NCBI RefSeq assembly: GCF_023347255.1
Contig: NZ_CP094466.1
Coordinates: forward strand, 1,488,001 to 1,552,000
Length of the DNA stretch: 64,000 nt
Source: Faecalibacterium sp. I4-3-84
GTDB taxonomy: Bacteria > Bacillota > Clostridia > Oscillospirales > Ruminococcaceae
Reading direction: 5' to 3'
Positions 1 to 7,924 of the stretch are shown in pieces. The notes beneath the pieces were generated by a model. The model had not been told where the DNA came from. It made no database searches and worked only from the letters and a program-made list of their open reading frames with translations. Positions within the stretch are counted from its first letter, which is position 1. Each line of letters opens with the position of its first letter. The position numbers were made by a program, and so were the translations under genes.

Positions 1-117
1 GTCCTCGCTATGCTCCCCGTTTTCGTCAAAGCTATACTTGCGCTCCAACACCCGGAACGGAACTTCCTGATGATGATTGATAACCTTGCTCTTTCCAATC
101 CATTCAAGTGTTGGCAT
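1..117 (-). CDS. Type III restriction-modification Mod-like DNA methyltransferase, N-terminus only
   Basis: The minus strand from 117 encodes 39 residues that run off the window, beginning MPTLEWIGKSKVINHHQEVP. The pattern PTLxWIGKxxVxNHHxxVPxxxL is what I recall from the start of Mod subunits of type III restriction-modification systems, adenine-specific methyltransferases that pair with a Res helicase-nuclease. A GGAGG about nine bases upstream of the ATG (near 127-131) supports the start. The catalytic motifs lie outside the window, so the assignment rests only on the N-terminal signature. Its place inside an integrase-bearing element suggests it is cargo. Confidence 0.6.
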   Translation of the reverse strand, partial: MPTLEWIGKSKVINHHQEVPFRVLERKYSFDENGEHSED

Positions 118-174
118 GGCTGATTTCCTCCATAATCGTGTTATCCTCATTTCAAATGAGGGTTTTTCTACCTT

Positions 175-197
175 GACCCTCAGCAGTAATGAGGGTC
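175..197. promoter_or_regulatory. Inverted repeat GACCCTCA-N7-TGAGGGTC
   Basis: An 8-bp perfect inverted repeat with a 7-base spacer, 58 bases upstream of the methyltransferase start. The half-site ATGAGGGT occurs once more at about 156-163. This is a plausible operator or promoter-proximal site for the methyltransferase gene. Nothing else recognisable lies between 118 and 402. Confidence 0.35.
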
Positions 198-402
198 ACT
201 CCTGTCTATGCCTGTGCAGTGGTTATTGTGGTGAAAGACCTATCCTGTCTCGGAAGGACTAAATCTTTGTCAAACACTGTCATCGTTTGTCGAATCGACG
301 ATTTAGGTAGATTCGTGACAAGGGATCAGTGCGCCCATTCGCACCCGCGAGGTGGAATAGACCCCATTATTTCGAGTTAGAGTCGCTGATATAATCTGCG
401 GC

Positions 403-606
403 TTATTTTTCATTTTCGGCAGTTTTTTTGATATACTTGCCGTTCTTGATTCTCGCGTCCGCTGGCTTCTCTGCGTCCTCTGGAATCCCCCAGACCGAGC
501 CAATGCGGATAGCACCGGGGACGCGCCCCTCGCCGCACAAAATCTGAATACGGCGGGTGGAGATGCCCCAGCGTTCGGCGGTTTGCGCGATAGATAAATA
601 CTTCAT
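403..606 (-). CDS. Small helix-turn-helix DNA-binding protein (excisionase/MerR-like fold)
   Basis: A 67-residue protein starting at the ATG at 606, chosen because AGGAG sits eight bases upstream. A GTG three codons earlier is possible. The first 35 residues (YLSIAQTAERWGISTRRIQ) form a winged-helix/HTH of the kind in excisionases and small MerR-like proteins, followed by residues matching the wing (GRVPGAIRIGSVWGIP) and a basic tail. Such proteins are common regulators or recombination directionality factors in integrative elements. The actual excisionase of this element is probably the gene at 3206, so this one is more likely a regulator of the cargo on its left. Confidence 0.6.
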   Translation of the reverse strand: MKYLSIAQTAERWGISTRRIQILCGEGRVPGAIRIGSVWGIPEDAEKPADARIKNGKYIKKTAENEK

Positions 607-742
607 GGGTAGCACTCCTGTTGCAGTTAAGTTCCGCGTCTGCTTATAAAATCACAGTATAATTATAATCGTCAAAGCGAATAAAAGCAAGGGCTTTCTG
701 AAAAGTTCAGGAAGTATTTTCAATTCAGACATGAAAGGGGTG

Positions 743-821
743 TGGGGATTCCCCAACAACAAAATGAGCAGTTCGGGCGCAAGGCTGAACCGCTCATTTT
801 TCCGGTGTGTACGGACACCGG
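743..821. other. Candidate origin of transfer (oriT) with three nested inverted repeats
   Basis: Three hairpins lie in 80 bases: TGGGG-ATT-CCCCA (743-755), AAATGAGC...GCTCATTT (762-799) and CCGGTGT-N6-ACACCGG (802-821). No convincing gene covers 607-1036, and mobC begins just downstream. Clustered inverted repeats directly before a mobC gene are the usual look of an oriT in mobilizable elements. The nick site cannot be placed from sequence alone. Confidence 0.45.
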
Positions 822-943
822 ATGTGCTTGCTACTCTCTCAAATCTCATATCCGCAGATACAACGCGCTCCCGCTTTCGCAAAAGCAGGGGCGCATATTT
901 TTTGAAAATCTTCCGTTTCGATACCTGCGTTTTGACTTAAAAA

Positions 944-1026
944 TGTCCGTTGTAAAGTGAAAGGAAAAAATTTTTGCCGCCATACTCAACAAACGGCAAA
1001 AAGGTGTCCGTTGTAAAGTGAAAGGA
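944..1026 (+). repeat. 22-bp direct repeat upstream of mobC
   Basis: The 22-base string beginning TGTCCGTTGTAAAGTG and ending AAAGGA occurs at 944-965 and again, unchanged, at 1005-1026, 61 bases apart. The second copy contains the AAAGGAG used as the mobC ribosome-binding site. The repeat could be a relaxosome or MobC binding site that autoregulates mobC, or a local duplication. Confidence 0.6.
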
Positions 1027-1036
1027 GTTCTTTGAT

Positions 1037-1366
1037 ATGCCAGACCGCACACGACCCATCCGCAAGGAAATCTGCCTAAATGAGCAGGAATTGAGCGTAG
1101 TTCGCCACAAGATGAATCAACTCGGCACCCGCAACTTCGGCGCGTATGCCCGGAAAATGCTGATTGACGGGTACATCATCAAGGTCGATTACACCGAGCA
1201 GAAAAAGTTAGCTGCCGCTGTCAGCAGGATTGCCACAAACATCAACCACGTCTGCCGCCGCATCAACAGCACCGGGCATTTCTACGATGCCGACGTTGCC
1301 GAGCTGAAAGAACGGATGGCTGACGTATGGGAGCTGCTGAAAGTACAGCAGAGAAACGAATTGTAA
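1037..1366 (+). CDS. mobC: MobC-family relaxosome accessory protein
   Basis: 109 residues. The N-terminal third is a ribbon-helix-helix-type DNA-binding region (RKEICLNEQELSVVRHKM...FGAYARKMLIDG). The C-terminal half carries the MobC signature SRIATNINHVCRRINSTGHF. MobC proteins bind oriT and help the relaxase melt and nick DNA before conjugative mobilization. Strong AAAGGAG Shine-Dalgarno upstream. In most elements the relaxase gene follows immediately. Here the next genes are a 72-residue protein and a replication initiator, so the relaxase is either missing or left of the window. Confidence 0.85.
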   Translation: MPDRTRPIRKEICLNEQELSVVRHKMNQLGTRNFGAYARKMLIDGYIIKVDYTEQKKLAAAVSRIATNINHVCRRINSTGHFYDADVAELKERMADVWELLKVQQRNEL

Positions 1367-1386
1367 TTCGGGAAAGGAGTACAGAT

Positions 1387-1605
1387 ATGCCGCGCATGAG
1401 CAAATCAAAAAAGCTGGAATGGTCGTTCTTCCTGAATGACCGGGGACGCAAGGCGTACAACACGCTCTGCCGCCGCTGCGTCCACGATTGCAAGCAGAGT
1501 TTCCGGGCGGTTGTCGTTATTTGCCCGCATTATCAATCCAAGAGGGCAAAAAAGGGTGGTACATCTGCGTACTCCCCTCGCGGACCCGATGGAACGCCAC
1601 CATGA
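1387..1605 (+). CDS. Small cysteine-containing mobile-element protein
   Basis: 72 residues from the ATG at 1387, 20 bases after mobC, preceded by GGAAAGGAG. It is rich in Lys/Arg and holds four cysteines (TLCRRCVHDCKQ, then VVICPHYQSKRAKK), reminiscent of a small zinc-binding or HTH-associated protein. I recognise the beginning (SKSKKLEWSFFLND) as a conserved hypothetical found next to mob and rep genes in Clostridia elements. No function is known to me. The last 15 residues after SKRAKK look less conserved. Confidence 0.6.
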   Translation: MPRMSKSKKLEWSFFLNDRGRKAYNTLCRRCVHDCKQSFRAVVVICPHYQSKRAKKGGTSAYSPRGPDGTPP

Positions 1606-1637
1606 ATACCGCAGACACCGAAAGGAAGTGATACGCC

Positions 1638-2342
1638 ATCTATATCAAGATTGATACCTCGCTCCCACCGTTCATTCCTTTGCCACAATTTATGGTAGTC
1701 AGCGAACATTCCATCAACGCTAAACTGCTGTATGCCCTCCTGCTGAATCGCACGATGCTTTCGCAAAAATCGGGGTGGGTATCAGAGGACGGAAATGTGT
1801 ATGTCATCTACACAATCAAGCAGATGGCGAATGACCTGAATCGGAGCGAAAGAACGGTAAAAACCGCCTTGTGCGAACTGGAAAATGCCGGGCTGCTGAC
1901 TCGCGTCCGACAGGGCTTGACCAAGGCTAACAGGCTGTTTCTGCAAATACCCGATGGGGTGCAGCTTTCTTCCCCTCTGATGGGCAAAGGCTGCCTTTCA
2001 GAAGTGCAGAAAACCGCCCCTCTTGATGGGCAGAAATTGCCCACAAGTAATACTAATACAGAATATAAAGAACAGAGTAAGACCGAAAGAGTAGAGAGTA
2101 CGCGCCGCCGATATGGAGAGTATCAAAATGTTTTTCTGTCAGGAGAGGAATATTCCCGGCTGGAGACGGCTTATCCCGGCAAAGCTGCCGAATACATTGA
2201 GCGGCTGTCCCGGTACATGGCTTCCAATGACAGGCACTATGCCAATCATTACGCCACCATCAAGAAGTGGTTGGACGAGGACAGCAAGGGCAGGAGAGCG
2301 AAAAACTACACTTACGACGATAACGAGGGAGAGTGTCTATGA
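1638..2342 (+). CDS. Replication initiator / replisome organizer (RepA_N-like winged helix)
   Basis: An N-terminal winged-helix initiator region (residues 1-100, including IDTSLPPFIPLPQFMVV and LNRSERTVKTALCELENAGL) is followed by a linker and a C-terminal DnaD-like helical region (YIERLSRYMASN...YATIKKWLDED). It probably opens the element's own replication origin and loads the downstream DnaC-like protein. The conserved reading frame begins right after a stop at 1629-1631, and AAGGAAG lies nine bases before ATC at 1638. No ATG occurs until 1692, already inside the conserved domain. TTG at 1680 is the first standard start. I extend to 1638 because the family sequence does. An ATG-to-ATC change or a non-canonical start is possible. 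The stop overlaps the next ATG (ATGA). Confidence 0.7.
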   Translation: MYIKIDTSLPPFIPLPQFMVVSEHSINAKLLYALLLNRTMLSQKSGWVSEDGNVYVIYTIKQMANDLNRSERTVKTALCELENAGLLTRVRQGLTKANRLFLQIPDGVQLSSPLMGKGCLSEVQKTAPLDGQKLPTSNTNTEYKEQSKTERVESTRRRYGEYQNVFLSGEEYSRLETAYPGKAAEYIERLSRYMASNDRHYANHYATIKKWLDEDSKGRRAKNYTYDDNEGECL

Positions 2343-3181
2343 ATCCGATTTTTACAAAAATGGTTGATGCCGTTGAAGCGGCTAATGCCGCACCTGACGA
2401 TTACATCAATTCCGCTGATGGGCTGAAATACTGCGGCAAGTGCCATACGCCGAAAGAAGCCTTTTACCCCGCAGACCTTCAGGCACAGGGCTTTACCAAG
2501 CACCCGGTTATGTGCAAGTGCGTCGCCGAACGCCGAGAACGGGAAGAAGCGGAGCGTCGGGAATATGAGAGAATGTCTTACATGACGATGCTCCGCAGCG
2601 AGGCGTTCCGCGATATGCCCGCCGCTGGCTGGCGGTTTGAGTCAGCCGCAGTTACAACGCCCCAGCTTGCAAAGGCGAGGGGTTACGCGCAGAACTGGGA
2701 CGAGTTCAAAAAAGCAGGAATCGGGCTGCTCCTGTTCGGGAATGTCGGCACGGGAAAATCCTATGCCGCTGGATGCATTGCCAACGCTCTGATTGACCGT
2801 CTGGAGTCCGTCCTCTTTGTGGGAATGTCTGATGTAGTCAACCGTATGCAGGGTAACTTCGGTTCGGACCGCGACAATTACATGAAATCGCTTATGCGCC
2901 CCGACCTCCTCATTCTGGATGATTTGGGGGCAGAACGTAACACCAGCTTCGGTAAGGAGCGAGTGTTCGATGTGGTTGACAAACGGCTGCTGACCGGCAA
3001 GCCCATGATCGTCACCACGAATATCCCGCTTTCCGTTATGAAGCAAGCTGTCGATCTGGATGACCGCCGAATTTATGACCGCATCTTGGAGGTCTGCGTC
3101 CCGATCATGTTCGATGGAGACAGCTTCCGCAAAAGCACCGCTGCCGACAATCTGAAAACGGCGGCTCGTCTGCTCGGCTGA
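2339..3181 (+). CDS. DnaC-like AAA+ helicase loader of the element
   Basis: 280 residues from the ATG at 2339, which overlaps the stop of the initiator gene (ATGA) and is preceded by GAGGGAG, so the two are translationally coupled. The N-terminal part has a cysteine pair group (YCGKCHTPKE, VMCKCVAERRE) that probably binds zinc. The AAA+ core follows with Walker A GNVGTGKS (about residue 138) and Walker B LLILDDLGAE. DnaC/IstB-type proteins load the replicative helicase onto DNA opened by an initiator, consistent with the preceding gene. IstB transposition ATPase is the alternative, but no IstA neighbour exists. Confidence 0.88.
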   Translation: MNPIFTKMVDAVEAANAAPDDYINSADGLKYCGKCHTPKEAFYPADLQAQGFTKHPVMCKCVAERREREEAERREYERMSYMTMLRSEAFRDMPAAGWRFESAAVTTPQLAKARGYAQNWDEFKKAGIGLLLFGNVGTGKSYAAGCIANALIDRLESVLFVGMSDVVNRMQGNFGSDRDNYMKSLMRPDLLILDDLGAERNTSFGKERVFDVVDKRLLTGKPMIVTTNIPLSVMKQAVDLDDRRIYDRILEVCVPIMFDGDSFRKSTAADNLKTAARLLG

Positions 3182-3205
3182 TAAACCCAAGAAAGGAGCT
3201 TTTAC

Positions 3206-3412
3206 ATGGAGAATTGCATCGGCACAGTTCCGATCCATCTGAAAATGACACTGACCACCAAGGAGGCGGCAGAATACAGCAACATCGGCATCAACAAGAT
3301 CGACAGTATGCTCCGCTCGCCCAACTGCCCCTTCGTTTTGTTTGTCGGCACAAAGAAGCTGGTCAAACGAAAGGAATTTGAGCAATTCATCAGTGAGAAA
3401 CTGGTGATATAA
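3206..3412 (+). CDS. xis: Excisionase (Tn916 Xis-like)
   Basis: 68 residues, 24 bases after the DnaC-like gene and 127 bases before the integrase, with GAAAGGAGC upstream. The HTH starts at LTTKEAAEYSNIGINKI and the short wing includes FVLFVGTKKLVKRKEFEQFI, the layout of Tn916-type excisionases. It would bend DNA at the element ends and steer the integrase toward excision. Confidence 0.85.
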   Translation: MENCIGTVPIHLKMTLTTKEAAEYSNIGINKIDSMLRSPNCPFVLFVGTKKLVKRKEFEQFISEKLVI

Positions 3413-3512
3413 GAAGTTCCGAAAAATTTACAAATTGCCGGAGAGTTTTTCACAATAACTACTTGAGGGAATGGACAAAATCTGCTATACTTATCGTGTA
3501 GCAGTGCGTCCA

Positions 3513-3529
3513 TTTCCCTTCAAGGGAAA
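3513..3529 (+). promoter_or_regulatory. Small hairpin before the integrase ribosome site
   Basis: TTTCCCTT-C-AAGGGAAA lies immediately upstream of AAGGAGC, the integrase Shine-Dalgarno. In the transcript the hairpin shares its 3' arm with the start of the ribosome site, so it could reduce integrase translation. Confidence 0.3.
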
Positions 3530-3539
3530 GGAGCATTTC

Positions 3540-4748
3540 ATGGGAAAAAATCTCAAAGGAAAAGACTGCGGTAAGGGTATCTACCAAAGAAAGGACGGTT
3601 TATACAGCGCACGATTTGTTGATAAAACAGGAAAAAGGCATGAGAAATATTTTCAGACTATTCCCGAAGCAAGGAATTGGATGGAAGAAGCGAAATATGC
3701 CGACAAGCACGAAGAAGTTTTTGTTGCCACCGAAACAACGGTTGACCAATGGTTTAGTTTCTGGATTGAAAATATAGTAGGTGACTTAGCCCCTAATACG
3801 CTCCGCAATTATCGGGAGCGATATTCCAAAAACATTCAGCCCGTTATCGGTAGAATGGCGATTGCCAATGTCAAGCCCATGCACTGTAAGCAAGTCTTGA
3901 TTCGGATGGACGCTGATTATGCTGGTTCTACTATCCGACAAGCCTATATTGCTATGGGCACATTGTTCAAGGCGGCGAAAATGAATGACTTGATTGCCAG
4001 ACACCCAATGGATGGTGTGCGGTTTACAAAGCCAGTTCGTGCTGTGGATGATATAAAGTTTCTTACTTGCGATGACCAACAACGTTTTCTTGAAGTTGCC
4101 CAGCGTTCCCACAACTATAACCAATACGCCCTTATCCTCGAAACAGGCTTGCGTACTGGCGAAATGATTGGATTAACTTGGGATGCGATTGACTTTGAAA
4201 AACGAACACTTACGGTCAACAAGACTTTGGAGTTTAGGCACGCTCAAAAATACTGGCGTGCAGGTCCTCCAAAGACTCAACAGAGTTATCGCACAATTCC
4301 CTTGACGAACAGAGCCTACGATATTCTGAAAAGCATTTGGGATAGCCGGGATAACAGGAAAGAATCTCCCTTGCTTTCACAGACGCTTGAATACATAGAC
4401 AGGCGCACAGGCACAACCTCACAGCTTGTTATGCGTGACCTTGTTTTTATCAACTGGCGTACAGGAGAGCCAGCGAAGAACAGCTCCTATGATACCCACC
4501 TTTACAAGCTCTGCGACGAAGCAGGGATAAATCGCTTTTGTATGCACGCTCTACGCCATACTTACGCCACAAGAGCCATCGAAAGTGGTATGCAGCCGAA
4601 AGTGCTGCAAAAGCTATTGGGTCATGCCAGTATCAAGACAACGATGGATAGGTATGTTCATGTAACTACCGATTCGCTCGACCAAGCTGTACGGCAGTTT
4701 GAGTCAAAAGGGTTTTCTGACATAAAACTCAATGCGAAAATGGCGTAA
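3540..4748 (+). CDS. int: Tyrosine site-specific integrase of the element
   Basis: 402 residues from the ATG at 3540 (AAAGGAGC nine bases upstream). An in-frame ATG at 3471 has no ribosome site. The order is an N-terminal AP2-like arm-binding domain ([20 protein letters not shown]), a SAM-like core-binding domain ([24 protein letters not shown]) and a catalytic domain with the first Arg in [12 protein letters not shown], the HxxR box in [25 protein letters not shown] and the nucleophilic Tyr in RYVHV. It catalyses integration and excision. It ends 77 bases before ychF, and the end AATGGCGTAAAAATGGCGTAG contains a tandem 9-base repeat, so the attachment core is probably near 4730-4825. Confidence 0.93.
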   Translation: MGKNLKGKDCGKGIYQRKDGLYSARFVDKTGKRHEKYFQTIPEARNWMEEAKYADKHEEVFVATETTVDQWFSFWIENIVGDLAPNTLRNYRERYSKNIQPVIGRMAIANVKPMHCKQVLIRMDADYAGSTIRQAYIAMGTLFKAAKMNDLIARHPMDGVRFTKPVRAVDDIKFLTCDDQQRFLEVAQRSHNYNQYALILETGLRTGEMIGLTWDAIDFEKRTLTVNKTLEFRHAQKYWRAGPPKTQQSYRTIPLTNRAYDILKSIWDSRDNRKESPLLSQTLEYIDRRTGTTSQLVMRDLVFINWRTGEPAKNSSYDTHLYKLCDEAGINRFCMHALRHTYATRAIESGMQPKVLQKLLGHASIKTTMDRYVHVTTDSLDQAVRQFESKGFSDIKLNAKMA

Positions 4749-4825
4749 AAATGGCGTAGTAGCCGAAAAGCCAAAACCCGAAAACCCTTGCAAATCAAGG
4801 AAAAATCGAAGGAGAATGAGTATAT

Positions 4826-5959
4826 ATGAAATTAGGAATCGTCGGCCTGCCGAACGTCGGCAAGTCCACTCTGTTCAATGCCATCACCTCCACCAAGAAC
4901 GCAGAAGCCGCAAACTATCCCTTCTGCACCATCGAGCCGAACAGCGGCATCGTAGCCGTGCCGGACAAGCGTCTGGACAAGCTGGCCGAGATCTGGCAGA
5001 CCAATAAAAAGACCCCTGCCATCGTGGAGTTCGTGGATATCGCGGGCCTTGTAAAGGGTGCCAGTCAGGGCGCGGGTCTGGGCAACAAGTTCCTGGGCCA
5101 CATCCGCGAGTGCGATGCCATTGTGCATGTAGTGCGCTGCTTTGACGATGACAACATCATCCATGTGGTGGAGGATGTTTCCAAGGCTGAGGCCGTGGAC
5201 CCCATTGCCGACATCGATGCCATCGACTACGAGCTGATCCTGTCCGACCTTGAGGTGGTGCAGAACCGCGCAGGCCGCATGGCAAAGGCTGCCAAGAGCG
5301 GCAACAACAAGGGTGCTGCCGCCGAAGCCGCATGGCTGCAGCAGCTGGCCGACCACCTGAGCGCCGGCAAGCCTGCCCGCAGCTTCGATTTTGACGAGGG
5401 CGATGCCGAGCAGCAGACCGTGCTGCATGAAATGGGCCTGCTGAGCGCAAAGCCGGTGCTGTACGCCTGCAACGTGGGCGAGGACGACCTGATGGAGGGC
5501 ATCGAAAACAACAAGTATGTCCCGCTGGTGGCCGCACGCGCCAAGGAAGAGGGCGCACGCTACATTCCCATCTGCGCCAAGACCGAGGAGGATATCGCCG
5601 ACTACTCTCCCGAGGAAAAGAAGGCTTTTCTGGCTGAAATGGGCATTGAAGCCAGTGGTCTGGACAACCTCATCACTGCCAGCTATGATCTGCTGGGCCT
5701 GATCTCCTTCCTGACCGACGGCAAGAAGGAGTGCCGCGCATGGACCATCCGCAAGGGCACCAAGGCACCGCAGGCTGCCGGCAAGATTCACAGCGATTTC
5801 GAGCGCGGCTTCATCCGTGCCAGCGTCATTGGCTACAGCGATCTGGAAGCCAACAACTTCGATTACGCCGCCGTCAAGGCTAAGGGTCTGCAGCGCACCG
5901 AGGGCAAGGAATACGTTGTCAACGATGGCGATGTGATCGAGTTCCTGTTCAACGTGTAA
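4826..5959 (+). CDS. ychF: Ribosome-associated GTPase/ATPase YchF (OLA1 family)
   Basis: 377 residues, full length. G1 is GLPNVGKST (residues 7-15), G3 [16 protein letters not shown], and the C-terminal TGS domain ends [13 protein letters not shown]. YchF binds ribosomes, prefers ATP and is linked to stress response. AAGGAG precedes the ATG by about 13 bases. The mobile element ends only 77 bases upstream, so the native ychF promoter has either been displaced or lies in the attachment segment. Transcription may now come from the element. The GC content jumps from the element into this gene. Confidence 0.97.
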   Translation: MKLGIVGLPNVGKSTLFNAITSTKNAEAANYPFCTIEPNSGIVAVPDKRLDKLAEIWQTNKKTPAIVEFVDIAGLVKGASQGAGLGNKFLGHIRECDAIVHVVRCFDDDNIIHVVEDVSKAEAVDPIADIDAIDYELILSDLEVVQNRAGRMAKAAKSGNNKGAAAEAAWLQQLADHLSAGKPARSFDFDEGDAEQQTVLHEMGLLSAKPVLYACNVGEDDLMEGIENNKYVPLVAARAKEEGARYIPICAKTEEDIADYSPEEKKAFLAEMGIEASGLDNLITASYDLLGLISFLTDGKKECRAWTIRKGTKAPQAAGKIHSDFERGFIRASVIGYSDLEANNFDYAAVKAKGLQRTEGKEYVVNDGDVIEFLFNV

Positions 5960-6007
5960 TATAATCTTCTTTGAATCGTCATTTTATACGTAAAGGAGGG
6001 CTTAATC

Positions 6008-7924
6008 ATGTCCTTGGCACAGACTAAAATAGAAAAATATACAGAAAAACTCACCGAGCAGGAAATGAGAATTCTTCAATATGGCGAAAATCCCTTTGGA
6101 TATGTGTATGTTCAGGGTGAACTTACACCAAACTCCGATATTAACTCTGCTCTTAAAACTGCTGGCGGAAAGCCTAAGGAGTGTAATCTTTTTGATTATA
6201 CTCGCCGTGGTTCTGGTCGTGCCAAGCCGGAGTATGTTATAACATTAAAGCACGACCTTCAGACAATTATTGTTGTCGAATGCAAAAACAGCTCTCGAAA
6301 GCATCGTAGTCCAGAGCTCAATCGCCCCAAAGATTATGCGTTGGACGGCGCTCTTTACTATGCAAAATATTTAAAATCCTGCTTCAATGTTATTGCTATC
6401 GGTATTTCTGGAGCCCAAAAGTCTTCTGTTTTGGTCGATGCTTGCTATTGGCCTAAAGAGCAGGCTTCTTATATTGATCTTCCCAAGTCTAAAAACATCA
6501 TTCTTGAACCCGAAAACTATTTAAAGCTCGTCCACGGTGAAAAAGTTCAAAAAGAATACAGTCTCTCTGAAGTCAAAGCGACTGCTGTAAATATTCATGA
6601 TTCCCTTCGTGTCAATAAAATGACTGAGAAGCAAAAGCCTCTTTTAATTGCTGGCATCCTTATTGCGTTGCAAGATGATTCATTTAGCAATGACTATGAC
6701 CGAATTTCAAATTTTGATACACTTTTGGATAGTTGTTGCTCCGCAATAAAGCGCGTCCTTAATGATGGTGAAATTGATCGTGATAAAATTGAAGAAATTC
6801 AAAATAAGTTTCGAGAAATTCGGTCTGTTATTAAATTACGTGCAACGCCTTTGTCTGATGACAACTCTCTGCGCTGGTATATCAATCAGCTTGAAATGAA
6901 AATCAAACCTATGATGGACTATGTTGGAAACACCATTGATGCTCTTGGCATTTTCTATCATGAATTTATAAGTTATTCTTCTGGCGACGGAAACTCTCTT
7001 GGCATCGTTCTTACGCCGCAACATTTGACGGAATTTATGGTCGATTTGATTGATGTCGATAAGAACTCCCATGTTGTCGATATCTGCTGTGGAAGCGGTG
7101 CATTTCTAGTCACAGCCATGGGACATATGTTCAAGCAGGCCTCCACCCCAGAAGAAATTGAATATATTCGAAAAAACAATCTTTATGGTATAGAACAGGA
7201 TTCCGATATTCATACACTTGCACTTGCAAATATGATCATGCGAAAGGATGGAAAATCGCATATCATCCACGGTGACTGTTTTGACCCTTTCACATTAAAT
7301 CAACTGAAAGGAATTCATGATACCGCCGGAAATCCGGTCATCTTTAATAAAGGGCTTTTAAATCCACCCTATTCTCAAAAAGATCATAGTGAACTTGAAT
7401 TTCTGGAACAAGAGCTTAGTCTCATCACACAAGGCGGCGAGGTCGCTATTGTATGCCCTATGAGTTGTGCGATTGGTACCAAATTCAAATCAATCCGCCG
7501 AAGACTTATGGAACATCATACCTTGAAAGCAGTCTTTTCCATGCCTGATGATATTTTCTACGGTCAGGGTGCCGGAACCTGCGTATGTGTAATGGTTTGG
7601 GAAGCCGGGAAGCCTCATAATCCTTTGCTCTCTACTTTTTTTGGATATTACAAAAACGATGGTTTTGTAAAACGCAAAAAACTTGGTCGAGTCGATGCAT
7701 ACAACCGTTGGGAATCGATTAAAGCACAGTGGCTGCATCTTTATCGTGAAAAAGAAGTCATTGATGGTGTAACCGCCAAAGCCTGTGTCGATGCCGAGAT
7801 GGAATGGCTTTGTGAAGCCTATATGAAGACGGACTACTCCCAACTGACGCAAGAAGATTTCCAAGCAACCTTGAACGATTATCTTGCTTATCTAGTTAAG
7901 GAAGGAAAAGTTTATGAACCTTGA
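6008..7924 (+). CDS. Type IIB (BcgI-A-like) restriction-methylation subunit: nuclease fused to N6-adenine methylase
   Basis: 638 residues. Residues 60-100 hold a PD-(D/E)xK-like nuclease core: PEY at 74-76 and VVECK at 89-93. A helical linker follows, then an N6-adenine methylase with SAM motif DICCGSGAF (about 356-366) and catalytic motif NPPY (about 452-455). Nuclease plus methylase in one chain, followed by a separate specificity subunit, is the architecture of BcgI, whose A subunit is of nearly the same length as I recall it. Such enzymes methylate their target and cut on both sides of it. The gene is clearly richer in A+T than ychF and mtnN on its two sides, a sign of transfer. AAAGGAGG precedes the ATG. 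It overlaps the next gene by 11 bases. A plain type I HsdM is less likely because of the ECK motif and absence of HsdR. Confidence 0.82.
   Translation: MSLAQTKIEKYTEKLTEQEMRILQYGENPFGYVYVQGELTPNSDINSALKTAGGKPKECNLFDYTRRGSGRAKPEYVITLKHDLQTIIVVECKNSSRKHRSPELNRPKDYALDGALYYAKYLKSCFNVIAIGISGAQKSSVLVDACYWPKEQASYIDLPKSKNIILEPENYLKLVHGEKVQKEYSLSEVKATAVNIHDSLRVNKMTEKQKPLLIAGILIALQDDSFSNDYDRISNFDTLLDSCCSAIKRVLNDGEIDRDKIEEIQNKFREIRSVIKLRATPLSDDNSLRWYINQLEMKIKPMMDYVGNTIDALGIFYHEFISYSSGDGNSLGIVLTPQHLTEFMVDLIDVDKNSHVVDICCGSGAFLVTAMGHMFKQASTPEEIEYIRKNNLYGIEQDSDIHTLALANMIMRKDGKSHIIHGDCFDPFTLNQLKGIHDTAGNPVIFNKGLLNPPYSQKDHSELEFLEQELSLITQGGEVAIVCPMSCAIGTKFKSIRRRLMEHHTLKAVFSMPDDIFYGQGAGTCVCVMVWEAGKPHNPLLSTFFGYYKNDGFVKRKKLGRVDAYNRWESIKAQWLHLYREKEVIDGVTAKACVDAEMEWLCEAYMKTDYSQLTQEDFQATLNDYLAYLVKEGKVYEP

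Noticed and set aside
731-960. Short plus-strand open frames across the oriT-like region
   Set aside because: They run through three hairpins, lack ribosome sites and show no protein-like composition.
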